NCBI GenBank assembly: GCA_907163375.1
Contig: CAJQUW010007531.1
Location: 1-64,000, forward strand
Origin: Prostheceraeus crozeri
Taxonomy: Eukaryota > Platyhelminthes > Polycladida > Euryleptidae
Length of the DNA stretch: 64,000 nucleotides
Direction of reading: 5' to 3'
Shown here: piece by piece, positions 10,700 to 22,200 of the stretch
Numbering within the stretch: the first letter of the stretch is position 1
Layout of the letters: each line of letters starts with the position of its first letter
Notes under the pieces: generated by a model
The model's database searches: none
Told to the model about the DNA's origin: nothing
The model's input: only the letters and a program-made list of their open reading frames with translations
Made by a program: the position numbers and the translations under genes

Positions 10700-11250
10700 A
10701 GTAATGGGCAAAAGACCGTTCCAGGATACCATAAAATTCAAAAAAATAGTATCTTTAAAAACGACATAAATTCATGAATTTGAACCCTTTTTCAGGTTTT
10801 TAAGACCTAAATACATGAATTTAGTCCATTCAAAAAGTACCATTTTTTCAAAAAATGGCATTTTTAAAAACGACATAAATTCATGAATTTGAACCCTTTT
10901 CAGGTTATGAAGACCTAAATTCATAAATTTGGGCGTTTTTAAAAATACCCAATTTTCAAATTTTTCAAAATCTCAAATTTGAGAATTACAATTTTCACCC
11001 TTAAAATCATGACCGTTCCAGGACACCGAAAATCATAAAAGTTAAGAATCTCAAAATTTGTGAATTACAATTTTCTCGCTTAAATCATGACCGTTCCAGG
11101 ACACCGAAAATCATAAAAGTTGAGAATTTCAAATTCATGAATTTTATCCATCTTTCAGGTTTTTAAAATATATCATGTGACTAATAATATTTCGTTAAAA
11201 ATGGAAGAAACAAAAGTGGAAGAAACCGCAAGAATATATCCTTCGTTATC
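10700..11250. repeat. Polinton left terminal inverted repeat
   Basis: About 551 bp, inversely repeated at 31912-32479. It has internal subrepeats: GACCGTTCCAGGACACCGAA occurs at about 11008 and 11090, and a unit of about 110 bp containing ACGACATAAATTCATGAA occurs twice near 10760 and 10870. The repeat extends into the first codons of the leftmost gene (ATG 11201). Confidence 0.9.
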
Positions 11251-11926
11251 ATATGAACGTAGTTCTACTTTAATGGACATTGAAAAAATGAATAAAGAAA
11301 AACACAAAGATAGAGTACGTTATATGAAAGATAAGGAATCTCAATTATTATTAAGATTAAAGCATTATAAAAAATTAAGAAAGAGATGGACTAAAGTTAA
11401 GAATGTAACACAAGGAATTGGCATATTCTTAACAATAAGTTTAGGCGCTCTCACTATTGTTATATCTTCTGGTGTTTTAGTAATTCCAGTAGTTGCTACA
11501 GCTTTAGCAGGTACGGGTGTTTTTGCAACTTCACTTGTTACAATGTTAGATAAATCTTTAATAACTAAGAAACGAAAATCATTAAAAACTAAGCATTTGC
11601 ATATTAAAGAAGTCTATGACAAATTGCATTACTACTTTCAAAGAGTATGTGATGATAATGTTATTACGTTAGATGAGATTGAAAAATTTGATCAAATAGC
11701 TAATGAAGTAAATCAAATATCATTTCAATTACAGTCCGAAAAAGTTGATGATAAGAATAAACAGGATGGCAAAATTTCGAGTGATGGTAAAACTTTTAGT
11801 GATGGTAAAATTTCTAATGAAGAAGATTTTTTTAGAAGAGCTAAAAACTTTAAGCGAAAATTTAAGCAAAACTTTATTAAACAAAACTTTATTAACCCTT
11901 TAGGGCACAGATCTCCATTTTACTGA
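11201..11926 (+). CDS. Predicted Polinton membrane protein with two adjacent hydrophobic helices
   Basis: The ATG at 11201 lies inside the left TIR. The N-terminal 60 or so residues are charged and probably helical. Two hydrophobic segments follow at about residues 71-89 and 91-115 (GIFLTISLGALTIVISSG...), separated by a short turn, then a charged helical tail. It could be a membrane-inserting or holin-like protein of the particle; that is inference, and I do not recognise the family. The last codons of the open frame come from the piggyBac element inserted at 11896, so the natural C-terminus is replaced. Confidence 0.5.
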   Translation: MEETKVEETARIYPSLSYERSSTLMDIEKMNKEKHKDRVRYMKDKESQLLLRLKHYKKLRKRWTKVKNVTQGIGIFLTISLGALTIVISSGVLVIPVVATALAGTGVFATSLVTMLDKSLITKKRKSLKTKHLHIKEVYDKLHYYFQRVCDDNVITLDEIEKFDQIANEVNQISFQLQSEKVDDKNKQDGKISSDGKTFSDGKISNEEDFFRRAKNFKRKFKQNFIKQNFINPLGHRSPFY

Positions 11927-14196
11927 GGAATCTTATTTTCTTCTCATGGATAGTCGTTATAGGGTCCCATTAAGACATATCTCAAGTATTTTGAAAAATA
12001 TATATCGGGAATATTATTTTTGGGGGTGGTACATTTTTGTACCACTATACCCTAGTGAAATTTTTGCTCTCGGCAGATAGTTTTTTTGCAATTGTTGTTG
12101 CGCTCTTTAATGCAAGTACCTACGTAGGCATGGTTAAAATTGTATTTTGATATTGTGCAATATACCAAACCGCTCATGTTATTGTGTAATTCAGAGCACT
12201 ACACTTGTTGGAGAAATGCCTGTTTTTCACATACAACTCAAAAAAATGGTCAATCGATGATTGATGATGATTAGCAATATACATTATCATTCGTGTGTTG
12301 TGTCCAAATTTAGGCCTATCAAGCAATAGGGGAATGAAACTATTCATGATAACATGAGTAGTAGTTCCTCTGACTATTCAGACATAGAGCAACGTCACAG
12401 ATCCTGCAGAATACATTACTTCGGCAGTCGTTTTCGTTTGAAGAACAGAACGTACATCGTGCTCTATTGCTTTTGACAATTGGAAGGTGAGGAATACCAT
12501 TGGATGATGGTTGGAGCAACTTTCTTTTCTTCGACTTTGCCGATTCGAACCTCGGTTTGGATCTTGATGAGAATTGTCCTACAAGACCATGAACAATCTT
12601 CAAGCGAAAGTCCTTTGATGACATGGAAGGGAAGCTACAGGAATTGCTACAGGAAGCGTCTTTCATCTGCTTGTACACTATGTAGGCATTTGAAATGGCG
12701 GTGTCAATTTGATCGAAGAATAGTCTGAGGTAGTATTTGTACCGGCTTCGGTGGTCGATTTCATAGCATTTTTTCCTTTGATCAGAGATGTACACATGAT
12801 GTACACAGAGATGTGCATGTTGAAATGATCTAAAACCGCCTGAATCTTGTAGGCACGGTCATTAGGGGTGGCGTCCCAATTGTTAGAGAAGTGCAGATTC
12901 TTTCTAATTGCTTCGAATCTTGCCAGGGTCATTATATTATTCACAAATGGAACACCAACTGCTTTGTCAGTGGACCAATAATCCCTCATTTCAGGAAGAG
13001 CATGCAGGCCCATTAGAACACAAATACCCACGAAGGCCTTCATTTCTTCTTCTTCAACAGAAAAAACGTTTCCATTTTGTTTCGCGCATTCGTGTGACTG
13101 GGGAATTAGTATGTCACCAATAAGTTGATTCAAACCAGAAACTTTGAGAAATACTTCATATGGGCAGTTCAGCTCAAGGATGTCAGACCGAATAATGTCA
13201 TATTCAATTGTTTTTGAGAACGATGGATTGTGTTGAAGACTAGCTTTAGTATTTCATGAGTTACAGAAGAGGGTTTCCCTGGGTCCTGTCATAGTTGAAG
13301 TAGTAGGTCGTTCATCAGATTCAGGTGCTTGTGAAGTCGATATGACGGTTTCGTCCAATCCGGCGTCATAGTCCGCTTCAAGGAAAGACATATCCTCTTC
13401 ATCAACATGGGCAGGCTCACCTGAAATAAGAAGTCAAATTTGAAGCAGCAGCTACTTGTAATCATTTTCTGATTCTGTACATTATTTAGAAGATTCAAGT
13501 ATTACTTAAAGTCACAGAAAGCAAACATCTACGGCTACGCTATAAACTATAATTGAGGCATAAGCACCACAGAAACGGACATAGCCTAGTGGAACAACTT
13601 CGGAATAACGATGCTAATAGTGTGTGGTCGAGTCCCTGAAGAGAAAATTTTGCCAAAAACTACATTGGTGGAGCGTCATAGACGCAAAAGTGTATCTAGG
13701 CTTTTTGGATGTATGTCAAGTACCTAGCAATACATTTTTAAGAACATGTACTAGCATTCGTGAATATTTCATTATTTTGCATAATTTTCCTCTAAGGCTT
13801 AGTGGTATATATTTGTACCACCTACGTGTTCTATTTCAATTTTGCACAAACAAACAAATTATCAGCTCATGTCTTGACCAATTATGTTTTTTCAGGTTAT
13901 CGTCTTACCAACATTGTGGTAGAAAAGTTACTAGAACATGAAAGAGACAGATGACATGAACACTTACCCGATGCAATTCCCAAAAAGTCGATAATGAAAA
14001 AAATGTCCAATTTCATCGTCTGTATCCACCAGAAAATAATTGATTTTGTAAAACAAACTCGTCACAGCTTTTTTTCAATGCATTTTCTACCAAGTTCTTA
14101 GATATGGTAAATGACAGCGGAAAACAAGAGCCGAAACACGATCACAAAAGAATACATTGTTGGTGGTATAAAAATGTACCACTAAACCCTAAAGGG
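11896..14196 (-). mobile_element. piggyBac element 2, internally deleted, inserted in the Polinton
   Basis: TTAA flanks both sides (11892-11895 and 14197-14200). The ends are CCCTTTAGGG and CCCTAAAGGG. A second partial symmetry, ATTTTTGTACCACTA with its inverse, lies just inside near 12029-12048 and 14166-14186. The duplicated Polinton segment at about 16370-16410 keeps the empty TTAA site, proving both the insertion and its exact limits. At 2.3 kb it is a deletion derivative and cannot code for an active transposase. Confidence 0.9.
12340..13422 (-). pseudogene. piggyBac transposase remnant lacking the catalytic centre
   Basis: Read leftward: an acidic N-terminal stretch behind a possible splice acceptor (TTTCAG|GTGAG, about 13422), then the start of the DDE_Tnp_1_7 domain (EEEMKAFVGICVLMGL..., STDKAVGVPFVNNIMTLARF) at 13133-12800. 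The next recognisable part is already the C-terminal region (KYYLRLFFDQIDTAISNAY) and a Cys-rich tail, CTFC-x9-C-x5-C-x2-C. The central part with the three catalytic Asp is absent, and the two halves are in different frames. The ends remain mobilisable in principle by a related transposase. Confidence 0.75.
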
Positions 14197-14332
14197 TTAA
14201 ACAAAACTTAAAACGAGAAAACTTTAAACGAAAAGATGTCAGACAACAAAGCAATAAAAAAATAATTTGTTCTGTAAAATGTTTTTGCTGTATTCCAATG
14301 TTACCACAAAATTCAAATATTATATTTTAAAA

Positions 14333-14998
14333 ATGGATAAAATTAAAGCTGATAATTTTAAAAGAATAAAACAATTAGAAGAGTTAATAAAACAAAGAAA
14401 TATTATGAAAGAAAATCATCTTCAACATAGAATGATAAAAGCTGGTATTCAATCTGATATGTTTGAAAAAATGCAGCAAACCGAGCAAGTAAAAACTAAT
14501 TTTGAAAAAACTATGAAACCATGTAAAACTCTTGAAAAAGAAAGTACAAATAATGATAAACAAATTGATATAACAGATACAGAGCACAAAGCTATATTAG
14601 ATGACTATGGATTACTAGAATCAAACATTAATAAGAAATTACCAAAATTTATGCAATTTGAACATTCTATCTCATTTATAGAAGGAAAAACAATACCTAG
14701 ATTTTATCTCGGACAAAAAGAAATATTTCCACAACCTTTTCGAGGTTTAATTTTTTCACTAGATAAATCTCCTTTTAATTTAGATAGAAATTTTGTTGAT
14801 CTTTTAAGAGGAGCAGATTTAAATAATTATGCTGTAGAAGATCTCATAAAATATAAAGCTATGTTAGATAGAGTTGGTGCAGTAAAATCTCTTAGACGTT
14901 ATAAACAATTAGAAAATTTATTATCAACGGGAGTTAAAGTAGGAAAAGGTTTATCTGAAAAACAGAAAACAGAAAAATACTGTATTCTTACCAGATGA
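14333..14998 (+). pseudogene. Unknown Polinton protein, duplicate A
   Basis: This is the duplicate of the 16528-17349 gene; see there for the description. Copy A looks broken and copy B looks whole. The start chosen is the ATG at 14333 (MDKIKADNF), preceded by an A-run like the other Polinton genes. Confidence 0.6.
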
Positions 14999-15280
14999 AC
15001 CACAAGAATTACTAAATAGATTAAATATTTTAATATCGGCAATAAAAGAAGGACATAATTCTAGTTTCAATGAAATTCATGCTATATTGAAAAGACTGTT
15101 AGAAAAGAAGATTCTAAATGAAGAGGATTATAAAAGTATAACCGGACATCTCTGATGTCTTTAAGGGCTTCGCCCGTAGCTGAAATATGTTGTTGTTTTT
15201 AATTTTTATTTATGATTTTTATCTATGATTTTTATCTACGATTTTTATCTATAATATTTATTCAAAATTTTAACTAAAAA

Positions 15281-16042
15281 ATGGGTTCAGCAGATTTAGA
15301 CAAAATTAATAATCATTTAGAAAATTTGACAGAGATTTTGGGTTCATCAAAATTTAGTACGACGTTAAAAATTATAACAACTACTTCATCACACACTTGC
15401 AATTTAGAACCCATTCTACATTTGGAACAAAATAAAAATTATCAAATTGCATTGACTAGTTTCTCTACATTTAACACTATTCAAAATGTTATAAAAGATG
15501 TGAATGATCAATTTAGATATTCTACTGATAAAGGCAAAACATGGAAAATATTAACTTTTCTTCCTGGTTCTTACGAAGTTGAATCAATATCAAATGAAAT
15601 TAAGAGACATTTAGGTATACCATTTAAAGATAAGAAACAATTACATTTTGCAGTTGAACCGGCAGTCAATAAATTTTCTCTTACTTTAGACGAAAATCAT
15701 CAAGTTGATTTTAATCATGATAGATCATTGTCAAAGCTATTAGGATTTAATAAACAAACCTATAGTCAAGGTTATCATTTAGGTGAGAAGATTCCAAAAA
15801 TAACTGAAATAAATTCAATTGTTGAACATTGTGACATTATTGAAGGAGGATATATAAATGGTAAATTGTCAAATTTAATATTCAGTTTTCCAGCTTTTAC
15901 TGTACCCATTGCTTATAGATTAAATGTAATTCCACAAACATTAATATATTTCCCTATTACAAGAAAAACTATTAACAACATTAACATGAGAATCACTGAT
16001 GAGAAAGGACAAGAAATAATTTTGGAGGTGAAGAGATTATGA
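15281..16042 (+). CDS. Probable Polinton minor capsid (penton-like) protein, duplicate A
   Basis: 253 residues, almost identical to the 17475-18236 copy (only a few amino-acid differences). The pattern QIALTSFSTFNTIQNV, then LPGSYEVESISNEIK, a beta-rich middle and the tail VPIAYRLNVIPQTLIYFPIT resembles the single jelly-roll minor capsid proteins that Polintons share with other Bamfordvirae. Assignment is by pattern only. It looks whole. Confidence 0.55.
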   Translation: MGSADLDKINNHLENLTEILGSSKFSTTLKIITTTSSHTCNLEPILHLEQNKNYQIALTSFSTFNTIQNVIKDVNDQFRYSTDKGKTWKILTFLPGSYEVESISNEIKRHLGIPFKDKKQLHFAVEPAVNKFSLTLDENHQVDFNHDRSLSKLLGFNKQTYSQGYHLGEKIPKITEINSIVEHCDIIEGGYINGKLSNLIFSFPAFTVPIAYRLNVIPQTLIYFPITRKTINNINMRITDEKGQEIILEVKRL

Positions 16043-16527
16043 TAGATCTTTTGGTTCGAGAGGTATAAACTCCCACGCGAAGCTAGAGAAGTTTAATTTT
16101 CTTCTTCTTCTTTAAAAATAAAAATAAAATATAAATAATTATTTTTATTAAAAAATGAGTGAACTACCTCCATTTAATAAAAAAACTCAAATTTAATCTT
16201 CATCCAAATTTATCTAATAAAGTTTTGATGATAAAGTTGATGATAAGAATAAACAGGATGGCAAAATTTCGAGTGATGGTAAAACTTTTAGTGATGGTAA
16301 AATTTCTAATGAAGAAAATGATAAAATTTTTTTAGAAGAGCTAAAAACTTTAAGCGAAATTTTAAGCAAAACTTTATTAAACAAAACTTTATTAAACAAA
16401 ACTTAAAACGAGAAAACTTTAAACGAAAAGATGTCAGACAACAAAGCAATAAAAAAATAATTTGTTCTGTAAAATGTTTTTGCTGTATTCCAATGTTACC
16501 ACAAAATTCAAATATTATATTTTAAAA

Positions 16528-17349
16528 ATGGATAAAATTAAAGCTGATAATTTTAAAAGAATAAAACAATTAGAAGAGTTAATAAAACAAAGAAATATTA
16601 TGAAAGAAAATCATCTTCAACATAGAATGATAAAAGCTGGTATTCAATCTGATATGTTTGAAAAAATGCAGCAAACTGAGCAAGTAAAAACTGATTTTGA
16701 AAAAACTATGAAACCATGTAAAACTCTTGAAAAAGAAAGTACAAATAATGATAAACAAATTGATATAACAGATCCAGAGCATAAAACTATATTAGATGAC
16801 TATGGATTACTAGAATCAAACATAAATAAGAAATTACCAAAATCTATGCAATTTGAACATTCTATCTCATTTATAGATGGAAAAACAATACCTAGATGTT
16901 ATCTCGGACAAAAAGAAATATTTCCACAACCTTTTCGAGGTTTAATTTTTTCACCAGATAAATCTCCTTTTAATTTAGATAGAAATTTTGTTGATCTTTT
17001 AAGAGGAGCAGATTTAAATAATTATGCTGTAGAAGATCTCATAAAATATAAAGCTATGTTAGATAGAGTTGGTGCAGTAAAATCTCTTAGACGTTATAAA
17101 CAATTAGAAAATTTATTATCAACGGGAGTTAAAGTAGGAAAAGGTTTATCTGAAAAACAGAAAACAGAAAAAACTGTATTCTTACCAGATGAACCACAAG
17201 AATTACTAAATAGATTAAATATTTTAATATCGGCAATAAAAGAAGGACATAATTCTAGTTTCAATGAAATTCATGCTATATTGAAAAGACTGTTAGAAAA
17301 GAAGATTCTAAATGAAGAGGATTATAAAAGTATAACCGGACATCTCTGA
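16528..17349 (+). CDS. Unknown Polinton protein, duplicate B
   Basis: 273 residues from ATG 16528. The N-terminal 90 residues are Lys/Gln/Glu-rich and probably coiled coil. The middle contains ILDDYGLLESNINKKLP and a hydrophobic-aromatic stretch (FPQPFRGLIFSPDKSPFNLD). The C-terminal half is helical (EDLIKYKAMLDRVGAV). It sits just before the minor-capsid-like gene, and a protein in the same relative position occurs in the second virus-like fragment at 56571-57122. A structural or scaffolding role is inference. It looks whole. Confidence 0.55.
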   Translation: MDKIKADNFKRIKQLEELIKQRNIMKENHLQHRMIKAGIQSDMFEKMQQTEQVKTDFEKTMKPCKTLEKESTNNDKQIDITDPEHKTILDDYGLLESNINKKLPKSMQFEHSISFIDGKTIPRCYLGQKEIFPQPFRGLIFSPDKSPFNLDRNFVDLLRGADLNNYAVEDLIKYKAMLDRVGAVKSLRRYKQLENLLSTGVKVGKGLSEKQKTEKTVFLPDEPQELLNRLNILISAIKEGHNSSFNEIHAILKRLLEKKILNEEDYKSITGHL

Positions 17350-17474
17350 TGTCTTTAAGGGCTTCGCCCGTAGCTGAAATATGTTGTTGTTTTTAATTTT
17401 TATTTATGATTTTTATCTATGATTTTTATCTACGATTTTTATCTATAATATTTATTCAAAATTTTAACTAAAAA

Positions 17475-18236
17475 ATGGGTTCAGCAGATTTAGACAAAAT
17501 TAATAATCATTTAGAAAATTTGACAGCGATTTTGGGTTCATCAAAATTTAGTACGACGTTAAAAATTATAACAACTACTTCATCACACACTTGTAATTTA
17601 GAACCCATTCTACATTTGGAACAAAATAAAAATTATCAAATTGCATTGACTAGTTTCTCTACATTTAACACTATTCAAAATGTTATAAAAGATGTGAATG
17701 ATCAATTTAGATATTCTACTGATAAAGGCAAAACATGGAAAATATTAACTTTTCTTCCTGGTTCTTACGAAGTTGAATCAATATCAAATGAAATTAAGAG
17801 ACATTTAGGTATACCATTTAAAGGTAAGAAACAATTACATTTTGCAGTTGAACCGGCAGTCAATAAATTTTCTCTTACTTTAGACGAAAATCATCAAGTT
17901 GATTTTAATCATGATAGATCATTGTCAAAGCTATTAGGATTTAATAAACAAACCTATAGTCAAGGTTATCATTTAGGTGAGAAGATTCCAAAAATAACTG
18001 AAATAAATTCAATTGTTGAACATTGTGATATTATTGAAGGAGGATATATAAATGGTAAATTGTCAAATTTAATATTCAGTTTTCCAGCTTTTACTGTACC
18101 CATTGCTTATAGATTAAATGTAATTCCACAAACATTAATATATTTCCCTATTACAAGAAAAACTATTAACAACATTAACATGAGAATCACTGATGAGAAA
18201 GGACAAGAAATAATTTTGGAGGTGAAGAGATTATGA
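17475..18236 (+). CDS. Probable Polinton minor capsid (penton-like) protein, duplicate B
   Basis: 253 residues, nearly identical to the product of 15281-16042. It would form capsid vertices if the jelly-roll assignment is right. It lies between the unknown structural protein and the packaging ATPase, typical neighbours of Polinton morphogenesis genes. Two near-identical copies side by side reflect the tandem duplication. It looks whole. Confidence 0.55.
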   Translation: MGSADLDKINNHLENLTAILGSSKFSTTLKIITTTSSHTCNLEPILHLEQNKNYQIALTSFSTFNTIQNVIKDVNDQFRYSTDKGKTWKILTFLPGSYEVESISNEIKRHLGIPFKGKKQLHFAVEPAVNKFSLTLDENHQVDFNHDRSLSKLLGFNKQTYSQGYHLGEKIPKITEINSIVEHCDIIEGGYINGKLSNLIFSFPAFTVPIAYRLNVIPQTLIYFPITRKTINNINMRITDEKGQEIILEVKRL

Positions 18237-18352
18237 TAGATCTTTTGGTTCGAGAGGTATAAACTCCCACGCGAAGCTAGAGAAGTTTAATTTTCTTCTT
18301 CTTCTTTAAAAATAAAAATAAAATAAAAATAATTTTTTATATTAAAAAATGA

Positions 18353-19114
18353 GTGAACTACCCCCATTTAATAAAAAAACTCAAATTTAATCTTCATCCA
18401 AATTTATCTAATAAAGTTTTGTCAGTTATTTGCGGAAGATCAGGTTGTGGAAAAACATATCTATTATTTAAAATTTTAACGACTCCAAATTTTTTGGATT
18501 ATAACAATCTTATAATTTATACAACAACAGCAGAACAACCCGTCTATCAATTTTTAAAATATGGATTTGAAAATAATCTTAAAAAAACAGCAATTGCTTC
18601 ATTATTCAAACAATATGAAAAATCTGAAGATGAAGAAGAAATAAGTTCGTGGTGTGAAGAAGCAGCAAAAAATAATCAGTTAGTTGAATCCAATAAAAAT
18701 AAGCATATAAAGATACAATTAATAGATGATAGTGGTAATATGCAAGATCCTAGTAAACTAGATAAAACAATGAAACATTGTGTAATTTTTGATGATTGTG
18801 TTAATGACAGAAATCAGTCAGTTCAGAGAAATTATTTCACAAGAGGTAGACATAATAACTGTAGTGTATTTTATTTAACACAAAGTAAGTATTCATTAGA
18901 CGGAAGTGTTATTAGAAAGAATGCAAATATATTTATACTATTTGAAATAAATGCAAGAAACTTAAGTGATTTGTTAAGAGATTTATGTGTAAGAAATAAA
19001 GATGAATTTAAACAATCGTGTAACAATGCTTGGTCAAAAGATTATGGCTTCATTACAATTAATATTGATAAAAAAATTCATGATAGAGTTATCGAACAAT
19101 TGTTCTCTGACTGA
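18353..19114 (+). CDS. Polinton packaging ATPase (A32/FtsK-HerA type)
   Basis: Walker A GRSGCGKT (about residues 28-35) and Walker B VIFDDC (about 144-149) are both clear. They are followed by YFTRGRHNNCSVFYLTQS, the sensor region seen in A32-like viral ATPases. About 250 residues is the usual length. The family pumps genome DNA into preformed capsids. It is the last gene of the left rightward block, followed by a short AT-rich gap and the convergent polymerase gene. Confidence 0.85.
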   Translation: MNYPHLIKKLKFNLHPNLSNKVLSVICGRSGCGKTYLLFKILTTPNFLDYNNLIIYTTTAEQPVYQFLKYGFENNLKKTAIASLFKQYEKSEDEEEISSWCEEAAKNNQLVESNKNKHIKIQLIDDSGNMQDPSKLDKTMKHCVIFDDCVNDRNQSVQRNYFTRGRHNNCSVFYLTQSKYSLDGSVIRKNANIFILFEINARNLSDLLRDLCVRNKDEFKQSCNNAWSKDYGFITINIDKKIHDRVIEQLFSD

Positions 19115-19230
19115 AAGTCGATAGAACATTTGTTTACCGAGTGATAAAAAATATACAAATATAGTGTTATAATATTTTTTATTTTTATTTTATGTATATA
19201 TCAAATTTGACAATCTTAGAAATTAGAAAA

Positions 19231-22200
19231 TTAAAAAGGTGAAGTAGTTATTCCATCAGGTAAAATTTTTCTTTTATCATCAAATGGATCTAATGCTAAT
19301 TTATGTTCTTCTTTTAAATACATTTTATGTTTTTTTGAATTAAGTCTATAATTACATGGTGTTTTTATTTCATTACTAAATAATACATTTTTATAATCTT
19401 GAAATGTTATTTGATTAGCCACTGATGCCTTTGAAATTCCTTTTAATGTTTTATGTGTTTTAATATTATTACTTGTGTTATAACAATAACATTTAGATTT
19501 TAAAAATATAGCTTCTGTTATGAAATCTTCATTTCCTTCTAATTCATCTTCTACTTTACATAAATCAGAAGGATGAATGATATCTTTTATTTATCTATTT
19601 CTTTATCAAGTGTAGAATTATACGGTATTGTTAATTCTAAGAAGAATCGGTGTCTGTAAAGTGTAATTTATAGTTTTTGCCATAAGCAGGTGCTAAATAA
19701 TCATATATAAATCTATACATAAATAGTTTAGCTAATTCTAATATAGTGAATCCTATAAAATTAAACTTATCATGTTTTACGCTGATTCGACGTAAATGTA
19801 GAGCACATAGTTCATCACTAAATCTAGTAGTTCTTTTATATGTAGGTTTCCTTGTTAAATTTTGAAACCTATCTTTATCATAAACTATTTCAATATTTTG
19901 TCTATTACGCACATTTTCTAAAGTCTTACCATAAAATGCATGATTCATTAATTTGAAGAACACGTTTCCAAAATCATCTTTATTTCTTTTAGCTATTTTA
20001 CGTTTTTAAGAATTGAACTCTATATAATCTTTTAACCACCTAGATTTTCTATACACTAGTTTCCGGTGAATTTTTGTGAGAATCATTCCATGATCTAAAT
20101 ACCAATCTAGCATTCTTCCTTCAACAACATACTTTACTTTATTGCTTCGTGTTAACATAAATTTTTTTGTTGGTCTGTATTTTTTCGGAATTATAGATTT
20201 TTGATAATCTGAAAAATCTTCTATATTGGGAATTTTGTTTTCGGGACAGAAAGGAAAATATTTTGTTTTATCTTTTATTTCATCAGGATATACTAAATCA
20301 ACTTCATATATATAACCATGATTATAATTTCCATCATATGTTTTTTGATAATCTAGAATATTACACCATGACATTTCACCTGTTGGTAATTCTTGTATCA
20401 TGCAAGAAGAATATAAGTTATTAAAATCATAATATAACAAATAGTTTTCTCATGAATTCATCAATTGGATTTTCACGTTCTACTCCTTCTCGTTTCGTTC
20501 GAAAAATTTCTAATATTTTTTTTTTCTTCTGGAGATAAAGGTTTCATTATTCCATATTCTTGTGGATTTACTTTCTTATTATAACATTTAACATATCTAT
20601 TACCTAAAACTGATGAAACACCACCTCTAATCTCAGATTCAAAAAATAATAATTTATCATATGTATTTTCTTTATAATGTTTAAGTTTAACGGACTTTGT
20701 CCTAAAGCCATCGGCTTGAACACCAGTATGTTTTAATTCTGCTAACCATGTTAAACCTGGTGTAGAACAACAATAACATGGATCTATTCCGTAATATTCT
20801 AAACGCATATCACGAAAGTTTTCAAAAAGATCAGCAAGGATTAATACATCTATCTGAAGATATTTCATTGTATAATCATACATTGTTCTACAATTTAACT
20901 CTCTCCAATTTTTTTCAGCTTCTGCATAGTCTTCTTCAGATAATTGTGATTGTTTTAATGTTGATGTAAATTTATTTATCGGAGGAAGTTGTTTTTTTTC
21001 CATAATTTTATTCACAGAATTAAAATCTCCAGTTAAACCAGTCTTCGACTGTGAACCACAGCTTCAATATTCATACGGAAATATGCCTTTTAAAGGTTTT
21101 AAATCATATTTATTTAATATTTTACATTGTTCAAGTTTCAAAGTTTTTCCCATAACATCTAATGAATAAGGAGTAAAAAATCTAAATGCATCTAAAATTC
21201 TAATACAACCTAATTGCATTGAAAAATATTCTTCTTCTGTTTTACATAGTACATTTATTTGTTGTTGTTGTAATTTTTCAGATGAAAATAAATCTTTCAT
21301 TACTAGATGGAAATCATATTTAGAACCATTGTAGAAATATAAAGGAACAAAGTTATATTTAAATTTATTAGCATTAAGATTACAAGAATTATGTGCTGCA
21401 CCTCTATATAATCCATTTAGATGATCATGATCTTTTACTTTGACGGCAGAGCCGTCGCTTCGCTTGTCAAGATATCTACCTTTGCCATTTTTATAATTTT
21501 TTGTAAATTCTTTTCCACAGTAAAAACAATTTGTTTCATTAACAAAATTAATGTTTTCTTCATCCGTTAATGGAATCATTGGTATATTTGTTTCAAGCAA
21601 TTGTGAAAAATAATTTTGTAATTCTTCTACTTTGTTTGTAAACATTTCTGAACTATCTTCACCATAGTATTGATAATATTCTGATTTAAATAATTCTGGA
21701 TAATTTGAATGAATGTACATTCCCCAACATAATGGTTTTTGTTCAAATAAATATTTTTCTTTACTTTGCTCAGATGTACTTTTTTCATATTTATAAACCG
21801 AAGGTTCTAGGGCTTGGCCCGTACCAATTTCAGAATTATCATTATCAGAATCGGGCGAAGCCTTGGAAGACAACTCCGATGTCCCGTGCTTTTGTGTCAT
21901 ATTAACATTATATGCTTCAAAATCACAATAAATAGTAAAGGGTACTTTATTTTTGAAATACCATTCATTGTATTCTAAATAATCATCTTTAGGAAAAGTA
22001 TTTTCAACTTCTTCATTTTGTTGGCAATTCTCCAAATGTCTATTCATTTCTTCTTTAGTTCTAAAACTTGTCATACATTGAAGACAAGGAAAATTAGCAT
22101 TATCTGAAGTTTTTGTAAATATAGAAACATCTTTACACAATATAAAATGACCCTGATAATATAATATATTCGCTTGTGCTGGTTGTTTTGTCTGTTCTAA

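Larger units (their letters stand above)
11742..16226. repeat. Polinton internal tandem duplication, copy A (contains piggyBac element 2)
   Basis: From about AAAGTTGATGATAAGAATAA (11742) to ATCTAATAAAGTTTTG (16226) the sequence repeats at about 16235-18422. Removing the 2301-bp piggyBac insertion leaves roughly 2.2 kb. The copies are about 98% identical. Each holds the unknown protein and the minor-capsid-like protein. Copy A also ends with a fragment of the start of the ATPase gene. Confidence 0.85.
16235..18422. repeat. Polinton internal tandem duplication, copy B
   Basis: Second copy of the 2.2-kb unit, without the piggyBac insertion. The period is about 2195 bp (gene starts 15281 and 17475). 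Copy B runs on into the complete ATPase gene, so copy B has the original right junction. Confidence 0.85.

Noticed and set aside
12480-13123. Plus-strand ORFs in piggyBac element 2
   Set aside because: They are antisense shadows of the recognisable minus-strand transposase remnant.
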